Assembly (NCBI GenBank): GCA_030789695.1
Contig: CM061142.1
Span: 145,237,637 to 145,301,636, forward strand
From: Scilla litardierei
Taxonomy: Eukaryota > Streptophyta > Magnoliopsida > Asparagales > Asparagaceae
DNA length: 64,000 nt
Reading direction: 5' to 3'
Below the pieces are notes generated by a model. The model was not told the origin of the DNA. It searched no databases and saw only the letters and a program-made list of their open reading frames with translations. Positions 1-10,789 of the stretch are shown here, in pieces (the first letter of the stretch is position 1; each line of letters opens with the position of its first letter). The translations under genes were made by a program, and so were the position numbers.

Positions 1-87
1 TCTCCCTTTGATCTGCTTGAGCTTGGCAGGATTTTGTGATGGAGAGATGAGAGCTAGATGAGAAAGCATAAACGTAAACGTGAATTT

Positions 88-180
88 TTCCCTCCTTTTG
101 TGATGGCGAGAAGTGATCGTTCTTTCCCTCCTTTTGTGATGGCGAGAAGCGAAATTTATTTCCCTCCATTTGTGATGTGA
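88..180 (+). repeat. Imperfect ~30-bp tandem repeat
   Basis: Three diverged copies of a unit containing TTTCCCTCCTTTTGTGATGG are followed by GAGAAG-type sequence. The last copy is changed to CCATTTGTGATGTG. Nothing coding is visible here. It may belong to an unrecognised small element spanning the first 500 bases. Confidence 0.6.
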
Positions 181-500
181 TCAAAATACAGATGAGAGGA
201 GAGTAAACATAGATTTTGATTTCAAAATTTAAAAAACCTGATGTGATCAATGTGATGTGATAACATCTCATATCCAATATCTCATACTCAATTTCTCTTA
301 CCCTATATACATTCTATATAAACATCACACCCAATTACACATAACCAAAACCAAATTCTCTTATCCAATATCTCTTTTCCATTATCTCTTAACCAAAATC
401 TCTTATACAACAATACACATAACCACATACAACAATACACATAACCAACATCTCTTATCCAATTTCTCTTATCCAAAAACCCATGATAACATCCCTGTTT

Positions 501-503
<3 letters not shown>

Positions 504-588
<85 letters not shown>
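504..588. repeat. (TA)n microsatellite
   Basis: About 85 bp of uninterrupted TA dinucleotide. It sits just upstream of the segment shared with LARD-B. LARD-B has its own TA run at a similar but not identical place (35480-35546). Length in such runs is error-prone in assemblies. Confidence 0.95.
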
Positions 589-589
<1 letters not shown>

Positions 590-989
590 TAAGTCAGGTG
601 AATGTTAGGTGTATTGATAATATGTGTATTTATAGTTAAGTGAGTAGGCCTATTATATGACCTATATGTTAGTACGTGTGAGTGTGTGCTCGTACGTAGA
701 TATGTATTGTGCTTAGACGTAAGTAGTTATGTATTTGCTGCATGAGTATATATGCGATATACGTATGGTAGTAGGATTATAATTTTGATTGGTATTGCTT
801 GATTTACGGGATGTTGTGTGCGAGTACACCATGGGGTATACACGATTATTGCATATCTTAACTACGTATGGATAAGTAGATGTGTTGGTATACTAATTAT
901 AGGTATATGGATATGGTGTGAATATATATGTTACATGTGTGTGACTATACAGTGAATGCATATATATTAGGGAGGGTATTATAATTGTA

Positions 990-1237
990 CTAGTCATTAC
1001 CAGTGCCCATAGGGCACGGTTTATTTAATGTCCAAGTTTTTCCCCCCAATAAATTTCAAGTTTCCCAAAATTTCAAGTTTTCCCCCAAAAATTTCAAGTT
1101 TCCACCCAAATTTAAGTTTCCCCCAAAATTTATGTCCCCCCCAAAATTGTCATTGCCACCTAGACAAACTTGCCACGTATGACAAAACTTTGTCCTAGTA
1201 GGATAAGATTCAAAATCTTCATCCTTTATAGAATAGA
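990..1237 (-). mobile_element. Non-autonomous Helitron, 248 bp
   Basis: Read on the minus strand, the element starts TCTATTCTATAAAGG and ends with a GTGCCC-TAT-GGGCAC hairpin, a short spacer and CTAG. These are the Helitron hallmarks: 5' TC, a 3' hairpin and CTRR. It lies between A and T. The homologous segment in LARD-B (about 36100-36115) lacks exactly these bases, giving a clean empty site with no target duplication. The interior (about 1032-1145) is a tandem array of a unit of about 20 bp resembling AATTTCAAGTTTCCCCCA. No Rep/helicase coding is present, so it would need an autonomous partner. Confidence 0.8.
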
Positions 1238-2390
1238 TGTGTGCTGATGTTTGTAATATTATTATGGTATATAAAGTGATTGAACTATGTGAGTGTTACC
1301 TGACTAGATATTAAGTGTTATTGACATTATGGTGTGTATATGGATATATTGGTAGATGTGTATACATTGGAGTGGTATTGGTATAGGTATAAATACCGTG
1401 TTACGTATATAGAGTATTCTGATATGTGTCTTGAGTCTCACTCAAGCTTGAGTGGGTATACTCTAAGTATATTGTTACATATGTCTGTGGTTTGCGTGTA
1501 GTACCATGAATATAGCGATGGATGAAGTATGTATAGTGATAGGATTGTTTGTGCCTGGTTGTGTTACACACATGATTGTGGGTCGTTATACCAGTATATA
1601 GCTATAGGTGTTGGTCTTGTGGTATAGTTATTTACTAAGGACTTGCTTGTGTGAACGTATGTGTGCTAGCTAAACTAGGTGTGTGGATGTGCTGAGTATA
1701 AGGTGGTATGATTGGTGTATATGAATGAAATGTTAGCGTGTGTGGGTGCGCACCCTGCACGGGTAAGTATGTGCTTAGTTATAGGTATTAGTGGCTACGT
1801 ATGCGTGGCGTGTCGTGAATATAGTTATAGGACCGTATGTGATGTGAATATATGGTGAAATATTTGCATGCATTTGAATGACTATTAAATTGTGAAATTG
1901 TAGTAGTGGTGAATGTATCTTAGATATAATAACTTGATTTAAAAATGGTATGGTGTGATTACATGTGTTGATGTGTTGGCATTGGATGTACACTAAGAGA
2001 TATATGGAGGGGTGTATCCTCATTGTTTTGTTCATAGGTAGTTATCTCAACGTGGAGTATTACGATGGTATCTGCTGGTGTGAAATATTTAATTAGTTGT
2101 GAGTATGTGCACCATGGTATGTAATAAGTGTTTAATAGTTATATAGGGATGTATGTCACTATATGAATGATTGAAATATGTGTATGAATTTGACTGGCTA
2201 TGATAGGCGTAAGCGTGTAATGTGCGTGAATATATACAGGATAGTAAAGTTACTGTTTGACTACCTAGTGCATATATAAGCACTTGTAATGCCTATACCT
2301 TGTTGAATTATAGTGTGATGTGATTGGGATAGCTACTAGTCTAGCTAGCGTTATATTTATAGTTAGAAAGTCCGAGGACGGACTTTATTC

Positions 2391-2403
2391 TAAGGTGGGT
2401 AGG
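2391..2403 (+). other. Polypurine tract of LARD-A
   Basis: AAGGTGGGTAGGA directly precedes the TGTAACG start of the 3' LTR. The same tract, with at most one change, precedes the 3' LTRs of LARD-B (37241-37253) and of the Tekay-like element (minus strand, about 54900-54912). It would prime plus-strand DNA synthesis. Confidence 0.75.
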
Positions 2404-5400
2404 ATGTAACGGCCGGTACCAACTATTCGTTATACGGTTGCGCGTATAGCAATTTCGGGTTCCTGATTGGTTTTGTTGCTTTGTATGTGAGTCGAGTTGT
2501 TGAGTCGATAGGGCTGTAGCACCTTGGTTGCATCCATATCAAGCCAACCCCGACGTGTGCCCAACTTGGGATTACTGTCGCCTTTGGACCCCGTATCCTT
2601 AGTACGCTTTTCGTGCACGTAGTCTTGTTCGTGCACGTATTTATTTTAGACTTTGTTTGTATCCGAACCCTATAGTGTGATATGCCGTTGTGACCCTCTC
2701 GAAGAATATTAAATTGTGGAATTAATTTGGAACGTCATTTCGCGGGTCGTTCTCCCACGATTTGACTTTGTTTGATGAGACGTCGCGAATTTCACTTTTG
2801 TCGTGAAGCCTTTTTATTTTTAGTTTCGTTTCTCATCGTCAAACTTGTGATCCGTCTTTTTAGTTTTTCTTCTCTCGTCGGCACGGTCGCCTCAGTATTT
2901 ATTTCACAATTTTAGGGCTCCGTTTGACCTACTTTCACTTTTCCCTCAGTTTAAATATTGGTTTAACACTAAGTTTCACTTGGCTTATATCCCCTAATAT
3001 AATTTTCATTATAATATACATCCAAATTATTGTTGACCCAGCCCCATTCTTTACTGTGGCCGTACACACCCTTTTTTCATCACCCAACTTATTCAAAGGA
3101 AGCCTAAGTCTAATATTAAAACCCCTCACACAACCAATTATAGACTAACCTATAGCCTACACCTACTGTTGATTCAGGCCCTACACCCAAACCTAATAAT
3201 AAGAAACTCAAAACATAAACCTAGGCTGCAACTTCACGTGTTGCTCTTCACACACACAACTTTTATACCCCTTATACAAATATTATAATAACCTTAGATT
3301 AATATTAGACCTAAGGAAAGCCCTCTCACGTGAGCCACACCCCAAGTCCCTTATAAAATAATAACACTAGGCCTACTTTTCTTCACCCTACACATTTGCA
3401 GCAGCCCATTAAACCCGCGTTAGCCTAGGGTTCTCTTTTGTTCTTTTTACGTGAGCTCCTTGCGCCGTCATCCCCTCACGAATATCCTCCGACCCTCAGC
3501 CCACGCATCATGGCGAATCACGGACCTATCTCCGGCCATTTCCATTGCCGAGCGCCTCATCCTCCTTGTATCCGTGGCCATCTCCTGTGCGAAGCTCCTC
3601 TCCTCCTCAAGATTTCATTGCTGCTGGATCCCATCAACCACCGCCACCATTACACCGCCTCAGCCAGGCGCCGCCACATCCCGCAGACCCCTCCTCCTCT
3701 ACTCCCCGTAGTCAAGAGCTCCGGGCACCCTCTCTTTATTTCCTATCCATTCCCCCGCCCAGACCTAAAATCTCGGCAATCTCGATTACCGCAAAATTAG
3801 TCCCCCTCCTCTTTGACTGCCGCGCAACTGCCTCCGGTCGCTGGCAACCACCGCTGAGCCGCCAACATCTCCGGCGCTTCTCCTCCATCTCCTATTGACG
3901 ACGGAGCTCATGATATGTGACCTACACATGAACTGTGCACCTGACTTTTAAGGTGATGGGTTATTAATATTATAAGGGTTACAGTCATTTCATTATTATA
4001 TATATGCTCAAATTATGTTCTTATTCTTGAGAACAGAACCTTATTATACCTAGGTTTATTATTAAGATATTTGGGTGTGGAACTTTCGTATGTGTTAAAT
4101 TGTGTTATCGTTTGATTAGTTAAACACGTTTAGCTTATACCGTATATCTGATGATGCAGATATAGTACGCCTTTCTTCGCGACCCGTTACCTTTCTCGAA
4201 CCGACGCCGTTACCCTGCACGCTACCAGAATCCAACCCCTTACGTCGCTACCCGACGCTAGTGTAGCTCTCGCGTCGTGTAAGGGTAAATTTCTGAACAC
4301 TTAGGACCCCCAACCCATCCATGTTAAACAAGATAAAAATCGGTATTTTAATTGTCCGGTAATTCAATAATAAAGATAATTTAATTTGGGACTATAGGCT
4401 GGTGGATCTGAGCACATAGGTAGACTGGACTGTTTGGACGGTGTATTCAGAACGACTGATTGTAGGCAAGTGAAACTTGCCAGTTCTTTGTTTATGCCGT
4501 GCTTTAGGCCATTTCTTGTTTTAGGCATAAAAGAGACTAGGCGATGAAATGATACTCGCCTAGATGCAATTTTAAGATCTAGCTTGACAACGAAGCTAGA
4601 TCTGTCACCCTGCCATGTCATTCATGCATTGCTGCCTGTCACGTTTAATTTTCATAACTGTATGCTCTTTATTTGTGCACTGACATGCCTGTCATGTTTA
4701 AATTCCTTATCTGTACGCACTTAAATTATAACTTTCCATGCCATGTCTTCCATGCTTGAATGTTGCATTCGTAGCACACGCTACGTACTTCCTTGTCAAG
4801 GCTAGGCACCTGCGTTGCAGGCACAACCCTATGCCAAGTACACTTCCTGGCTCGTGATCCAGAAGCAGGCTACATGTGTTGGTTGAAAGCCAATGCCCGA
4901 TACACGTGGAGGGGTAGGGATAAGCGATCACTTGAGCGTAGGAGTTGGCCCGTACAGCCACTCCAGCCAAAGGCGTAATCTCTGTGCACGACGTGTTTAC
5001 TTGACGTGTTTACTTGACTTGTAAAAATCCATGTGAATGATTCCCCTTGCCATGTATAACTTGTTGCCATGTATAACCTGTTGCCATGTCATACTTGACG
5101 CACTTTACTACTTGTTGCATTCATATCTTAAACTGCCATGTCATCGCATACTTTTAGAACTGCTAGGTTGTTTCCTCCTTTTATTTTCCTTGCACAAGTC
5201 ACGTGTAGACTTGCTGACATGCGCCCTCGTCTCTTTTGGGTGTCTTATGTTAGTTGATGAGCCAGAGTCCGTTACTGAGGACGAGGTGTTTTCTGACTTT
5301 GAGCCTGGGTCCACCGTTGACGTGGAGTACGAGGACACCGGCGACCAGTCGTAGTGATGTAGTTCTATGTTGCTTCTGATTAGTTCTTGTTAGGTTGTCG

Positions 5401-5694
5401 GTGCGTAGCACCTTTCTTTCTGTACGTTGATTATCTCTGTTGGCCATGTTTGAGCCTTTTAGACTCTTCTTTTTAGCCTGGTGGCTTTTCTGTGATGTTG
5501 GAATTTATTGTGGACATTCTGAGATTGAAATTATAGTATCTGTCTATTTTCTTTATTGTTATCTTTGTTTTGTGTCGCATTTGCAAGGACCTATACTTGG
5601 TTATTCCAGACAATTTACATACTGGAGCCTCAAGCTCCAAGTCTGAGCGGACTTTTCACGCCTCGCCTCCATTTTAGAGAAGCGGGTCATGACA
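2404..5694 (+). mobile_element. LARD-A 3' LTR (Tekay-related)
   Basis: It begins TGTAACGGCC after a polypurine tract and ends CATGACA. The last 60 bases (phrases CAAGTCTGAGCGGAC and CGCCTCCAT) match the ends of the LARD-B LTRs. It is about 3.3 kb, longer than the 2.8 kb of LARD-B; an extra stretch of about 200 bp lies near its start. A probable TATA box is CTTATAAAATAA near 3351. Downstream is a C-rich stretch (3440-3900) with ORFs on several frames that I regard as leader sequence rather than protein. The 5' LTR is outside the window, so no target duplication can be checked. Confidence 0.75.
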
Positions 5695-7242
5695 GGTGTG
5701 TGCGGGGAAGCCATGCTAGTGTGAAAAGGGGTTAGGGGTCAATGGCAACCCCTGTAACTTTTTAGAAAGGTGAGGGGCAAAATGGTCATTTGGACCAAGG
5801 ATGCTGTGTGCATATACTAAAGTGGTGTGTGTGCATAAAGTAATGGCAAACTTGTAAATACTTAGATGATGGAGATGTATTTTAGTCATTTAAAAATATA
5901 CATGCTTATGTAATGGGGGATTCTAGAGAGATATATTTTGAGTGAAGCTTCTTTCTTCTTTATCCTTCTTTTTCTTTCTTTCTTTCATTTTCTTTTCCCC
6001 TCTTTCTCCCTAATGAGGCCGGCCATATCCCCTCCCTTTTTCCTATCTTATTCACTTCAGAACCCTAATTTATCTCTCCAATAATAAAGAAACACAAGTT
6101 GGATGCAAGTGGGAAGAAGTTCGAGAAGAAAGAAAGAGGAGAGGAGGAAAACCAAGTTTTTGAGGTAGGAAACTACTTGGATTTGGAATTCCATTAATTT
6201 GTTCTTGCCCTAATGTTTTTATAGCATGATTTACTTAATATGTAATAGGGATAGTCAAAAAATTTATGTATCTTGTTTCAATTTCACTAATTACTCTTTA
6301 AACTCTAAGCAAAACCTGCTCTCTTAGAAATTTGAAATTTAGGTGCCTGTTGTTATTTGAATTTTGGTTACTGTAGCTTGAATTAGGTTTTGAAAAATTT
6401 ATATTCATGTAGATCTTGAAGTTCTATCCCAAAATAATGTAAATTTTGATATATGTTCAATTCAGAAATTGGGAGCAAAAATCCCAACTTTACTGCATGT
6501 CTGTTTGATCTTCATTCTGGACACAGTTTAGTACAATTGACCTCAGTACCTGCACACACAAGGGAATTTGATGTTCTTAGTCTCGTTGGATGTTTAACAA
6601 GTTTTCCTAAAATTTTATCACAGTGTATAGTTTTCAAATTTCTGGCAAAAACATGCACAAAAACAGCAATCTTTACAAACCATGAAATCTGTCTGAAAAA
6701 CAGATTTGACAGACTTCACCAAATAATTCACCATAAATCACCTACTTAATATTTGTAAATGAAATTTTATTCGTGAATCCAGGACTAACATAGCTACAAC
6801 TTTCGGTTAGAAAGTTTTGCTAAATTCTGATTATAATTGGGTGTTATCAGCCAAATGTTGGGACTGTTTGCAATTTTCCTGCAAGCTAAAACCTTTGAGT
6901 AGTGATATAAATTGTGTATTATTGCTAAACTTCCCTCTATGGTTCATAATTATTGTTGTTACTTGGAAAATATCTTAGTTTTGCAAATGATTATTGAATG
7001 TGCTGATGCCGCCTGCCAAATGTTTGTGAAAATGCCTCAATGACACCAAGTGGAGGAACCTGCAAAATATGTTTGTATATACATGTATCATTAAAGCATG
7101 TTATAAATTGGTGATGATTGAGTCATGGAAAGTATGGTTTCATATGTTATGAATAATGAATTGAAATGGATATGATGAAGGGCATGACACTTGGGTGCAT
7201 GGCCCACGTTGATATGTGATGTGACTACGATGGAGGGAATGA
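5695..7242 (+). mobile_element. Tekay-like LTR, left portion (split by E1)
   Basis: No gene is seen. There is a pyrimidine-rich stretch (5945-6010), then AT-rich sequence. With 14766-15928 it would make an LTR of about 2.7 kb whose right end is clear at 15928. The left boundary is uncertain: a possible start, TGTGTGCGGGG at 5697, lies two bases after the end of LARD-A, but LARD-A might instead have inserted into this LTR. Confidence 0.5.
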
Positions 7243-7488
7243 TGACGCGTGTTCATATTTCAAATTTTGTACACGCTTTTCATCGTGTTTTCATATGCAT
7301 TTCATCTCATTCTATGTTGTATATATCACATTTTGGTTCATATTGACTATTGGGTGTATCGTTTGTATTTCAGGCAAAAGCCAGCATTTCGGTGTCCTCT
7401 GGAGTCAACCTTGCATGTCGGGACCAAGGCGCGCTTATACGGCGATGATCCAATGGCCAAAGATGAGGATTTGATGATTTGGTGCTTC

Positions 7489-8184
7489 AACCGATCGGGT
7501 GGACAGACCCACCCGATTGGTTCGTGCACGCGTATCCGACCTGGATAGAAGCAGCAGTGAAGAAGAGCCCACCCGATCGGTTCAGCGACCGGGTGGTGGT
7601 GACAGTTTTCTTTATATTTTGGAGCTGAATTCCAACCGATCGGGAGACAACTCACGTGATCGGTTCATCTGTAGCCAAAATTTCCCAACTCATGAACCGA
7701 TGACCCACCCGATCGGTTCAGGGATCGGGTGGTGGTGGCAGAACTCTCTGTCTTTTGTGAGCCAAATTCCACCCGATCGGTTGGCTTCCCAACCGATCAG
7801 TTCAACCCCTCGGGTCATCTTGGGGAAGAACCCACCCAATCGGTTGATACTTCAACCGATCGTGTGGCCTTTTCTTACCTTTCGTATGTTGTTTCTCATT
7901 CATTGAAGATCTGCTATCATTCCAGTGGGAGTTTGGATTATCTCTTAATTTTCTACGTCGGCATCGTCGTTAGCTTTCCAATGATAGGTCGTATGCCCAA
8001 ATCCGATTTTTCTACATTTTTCTGGAATTTTCTGAGCGCAGCTGAATACTGAAATTTGGAGCTGTTTGGAATTGAACTTCAACCGATCGGTTGCGAGTCC
8101 AACCGATCGGTTCGGGTCAATTTCAGAAGCTGTGCATCTCTGTTTGCTTCCACCCGGTCGGTTGAACTTCCAACCGATCGGGCG
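7489..8184 (+). promoter_or_regulatory. U3 palindrome array of E1 5' LTR
   Basis: Repeated inverted pairs are built on the palindrome CCGATCGG, each pair separated by a few bases, and lie upstream of the TATA box. Some copies are mutated (for example GATTGG, GATCAG). The same array lies in the 3' LTR (12949-13645), in the Athila LTR (17224-17592) and inside the Athila interior (40601-40945). Probably factor-binding or silencing targets; the binding protein is unknown. Confidence 0.7.
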
Positions 8185-8243
8185 GCCCTGTTTTAGCAGT
8201 TTTATTGGGTTTTTGGACCCGAACCGTTAGGGTTTTGATGTGG

Positions 8244-8257
8244 CTTATAAATATAAG
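8244..8257 (+). promoter_or_regulatory. TATA box, E1 5' LTR
   Basis: CTTATAAATATAAG lies just downstream of the palindrome array and is preserved in the 3' LTR at 13705-13718. It is the likely core promoter for E1 transcription. Confidence 0.7.
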
Positions 8258-9322
8258 TGTGGGCACGACTTGGAGGGGATATCTCCTATTTTTTCAGCAG
8301 TTTTCTTCCCCCTTTGGGGATCTTTAGGTTAGGTTAGATTAGGGCTTCTACTTCAATAAGTCTTGTAATGGATTGATGATTCAATGGCAAGATAAGGATT
8401 TCTTTTCTCTCATTTTCATTTTTTGTGTTATGTTCATTTTTCTTAATGATGAATGTTTGTTTGGATTTATTGATTGATATCATGTTCTTCATCATTGAGT
8501 AGTTCTTGATGAACCCTAATATGGGTTAGAGTAGGATTGATGCTTGGGATTTTACATTTGACTTGATTGCATGGCATGTGTTTGATGGAATGTGTCAATG
8601 GGGATTTCTAGCAATCAGAGTCCAATTCGTATAGCGACACACTAGATGTGTTGGGGGTTGGGGTCCGGATGCTTGTCCTGTCAAGAACCGCTTTGATGTA
8701 TTGCTAGAAATCACATTCGACCTATTTGGCCATTAGGGTTATGCGGGGGTGTTTTATTGTCATTGGCGGGAGAAAGACCGCCTCTGACCGTCGGGCCAAC
8801 GGGAAATAAAACGGGAGTTTGATCCCCTAGCCACAGCTCACGCCCCTACCGTTGACATCGAGTCCTCGCGCGTGGGAATGGCTAGGATGAAATGTTGGGA
8901 GTTATCATTGTGGCCTTAATGCTCCCGGTTACGAAGCGTGTTGGACATGGGAATGCCCACCGTCCGAAATCGGGTAGACCTAGCATATCATCCTGGGCAC
9001 CAACCAGAATATCGGGCCCATAGAGCACTAGGTACCACCTTTTGGGGCAATGTCTCACCCTGGGTCAAGTCGAATGCCAAGTGTCATGAGTGCTCTAGCC
9101 CGTATTAGCGGGGATTCATTTCTTGTCTTTTTTGTTTCTTTCCTTAATTTCTACACTTCCACCCATATTATCCGCGTAGCTCTCACACAATCTAGGCGAG
9201 GCTAGTAGCCATTCAAGCCATCCGCCTCCCTGAGTTTGATATACCTGCACCCTACACTAACCGTGCACTTGCGGTAAAACGACACCGTGCCCAAACAGTA
9301 AACGGGGCACCGGTCAAGTTGT

Positions 9323-9340
9323 TGGCGCCGTTGCCGGGGA
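9323..9340 (+). other. Primer binding site, tRNA-Asp type
   Basis: TGGCGCCGTTGCCGGGGA lies six bases after the 5' LTR. The same 18 bases occur on the minus strand at 63226-63243 next to the Athila 5' LTR. This site is typical of Athila elements and is attributed to tRNA-Asp. Confidence 0.85.
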
Positions 9341-9508
9341 GGCGTTCGGTTTGATATTATCTTAGCTTGGGTTCGTTAGACTACGTAAAAAACAATAAAG
9401 AAGAAATTTTTCTCCCACCATTATATTATCTTTTTGTTATTCTCTTATACTATTGACGTTCCTCTCCAGTTTTCTTATTTTTGTTGACCAGTTATCTTTG
9501 CTATTACC

Positions 9509-10473
9509 ATGTGGAGACCAAATTTCGATGCTCAGATGGGAGGCTATGATCCTTATTCATTTTTGGTTTGTGAGATTTGTGGGATGGCAGGGCACATGCA
9601 TAATGATTGCTCATTTACGCCTGAGAGCCTCATTCTAAACCAAGGCCAAACATTTTCCCACAACCTTAGCACAAACACCTCCCATCCATTTCCTCAGCCT
9701 TATATCCCTCCACCAACACAAGAAAAATCCAGTCTTGAGTCTCTCCTTGAAGGTGCCATGTTTAACCAAGGCCAAATATTGCAAAACTTTATGGTACCAA
9801 TCACCGAGCCTACACCGAGGAGAGAGGGTGGAGGAGAGGATATATCCACTTTCATGGTTGAGACCACCACCCTATTGGCCACCATAGACACATCGCATAC
9901 CGATGTCCCATTTTTCAACACTACCACTTGGATGATAATGCATTTTTTGATGATGATTGGGAGGATGGGGTGATTTCTCTAGGATCTATGGGAGAGACTT
10001 CTCATCTTGATTTGGATACCCCACTTGAGTCCTACGAGAGCACAGAGGATACTACAGAGCTTATGCATACCGACGAGGAGGATGTGCGTGAGGACGAGGA
10101 CACCACGACCACATACGAGTGGTCCACTCCACATCCACCTCCACAGCCATCTCTGTCACCGCTTCTTCCTTGGTCTGTGGTCAACCACGATGATGTCATT
10201 TAGGACATCGGGCAGATGGTGGAGCATGAGCATATCGTCGAGGAGAATGTGCATGAGGGATTGGATACAATGGTCCACTTCATGGATCCCGAGTCACATC
10301 TACCTCTACCGTCACTCTCCACTTCTTCTGCAACTGAGCATCTACTTGAGCATATTGCCCCTATTCAGGGAGATTTTCATACTCACCCCCACTCCACATT
10401 TGAGTCTTGCTTTTCACGTCCTATTTCTTTAGACTCATATTTTTTGACACACCATATCTCTCGCAGGACATAG
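9509..10473 (+). pseudogene. E1 gag-like frame with CCHC zinc knuckle (broken)
   Basis: The first frame (9509-9973) has a C-x2-C-x4-H-x4-C zinc knuckle at residues 21-34, which would bind nucleic acid in a Gag protein. Reading moves by one base near 9930 into a frame continuing to 10473, interrupted by a TAG at 10201-10203. The second part is very acidic (runs of D/E/T around 10040-10110) and then His/Ser/Pro-rich. No capsid domain is visible upstream, and only about 170 bases separate the primer site from the first ATG, so this is at best the C-terminal part of a Gag. A further open stretch at 10529-10789 may be more of the same decayed protein. Confidence 0.5.
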
Positions 10474-10789
10474 GATCTACTTCCCTTGAGGCATACTGCG
10501 ATGCATCCCACCTGGAGAGCCACTTCTCATGGAGAGCGAGGATTTGGTCGTCACTAGTATAGAGGATAGCGACCCATTCTTAGGTAGTATTTTTCACCCT
10601 TTCATTATTTTTCCATCTTATTTTGACGATTATCTCTGGGGTACATTTATTTTGGGAAATGATTTCTTGCCATGGGCTAATACACCTCATTCTTCGCAGG
10701 TTATAGGTAGACACCTACGAGGGATTCTTGGAGGTGCATTGCTTGGGTCCATTGGCACACGTGGCATGGCGCTTCTGGCAGCGCCATAG

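Larger units (their letters stand above)
1..2403 (+). mobile_element. LARD-A, 3' part of non-coding interior
   Basis: This stretch has no credible coding sequence. From about 600 it aligns by eye with 35735-37253, the interior of LARD-B: the same order of short phrases (for example GAGTAGGCCTATT, then the segment around TCTCACTCAAGCTTGAGTGGG), and both end in a GGACTTTATT..AAGGTGGG.AGGA polypurine tract directly before an LTR that begins TGTAACG. I therefore read it as the interior of a Tekay-related large retrotransposon derivative whose 5' LTR lies left of the window. Positions 1-500 have no counterpart that I can find and could be a separate small insertion rich in CTCTTATCC-type repeats. 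Confidence 0.7.
7243..9316 (+). repeat. E1 5' LTR
   Basis: Direct repeat of 12703-14765. U3 (7489-8184) has many ACCGATCGGGTGG / CCACCCGATCGGTT pairs. A TATA box follows at 8244-8257. The 3' end has the phrase CCGTGCACTTGCGGT that also occurs, on the other strand, in the Athila LTRs. Substitutions and small indels against the 3' copy are more frequent than in the gag-only or copia elements, so E1 looks older. Confidence 0.9.

Noticed and set aside
1..500. Possible MITE or second Helitron left of the TA run
   Set aside because: No terminal inverted repeats, target duplication or Helitron ends could be identified.
257..592. ORF ending in a long Tyr-Ile repeat
   Set aside because: It is the translated TA microsatellite plus low-complexity sequence.
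3438..3898. Overlapping Pro/Ser/His-rich ORFs
   Set aside because: C-rich leader of the LARD-A LTR; several frames are open at once and no domain is recognisable.
7249..8052. Overlapping ORFs of 99-135 codons, repeated at 12709-13513
   Set aside because: They run through the E1 U3 palindrome array in both LTRs and show repeat-derived peptides only.
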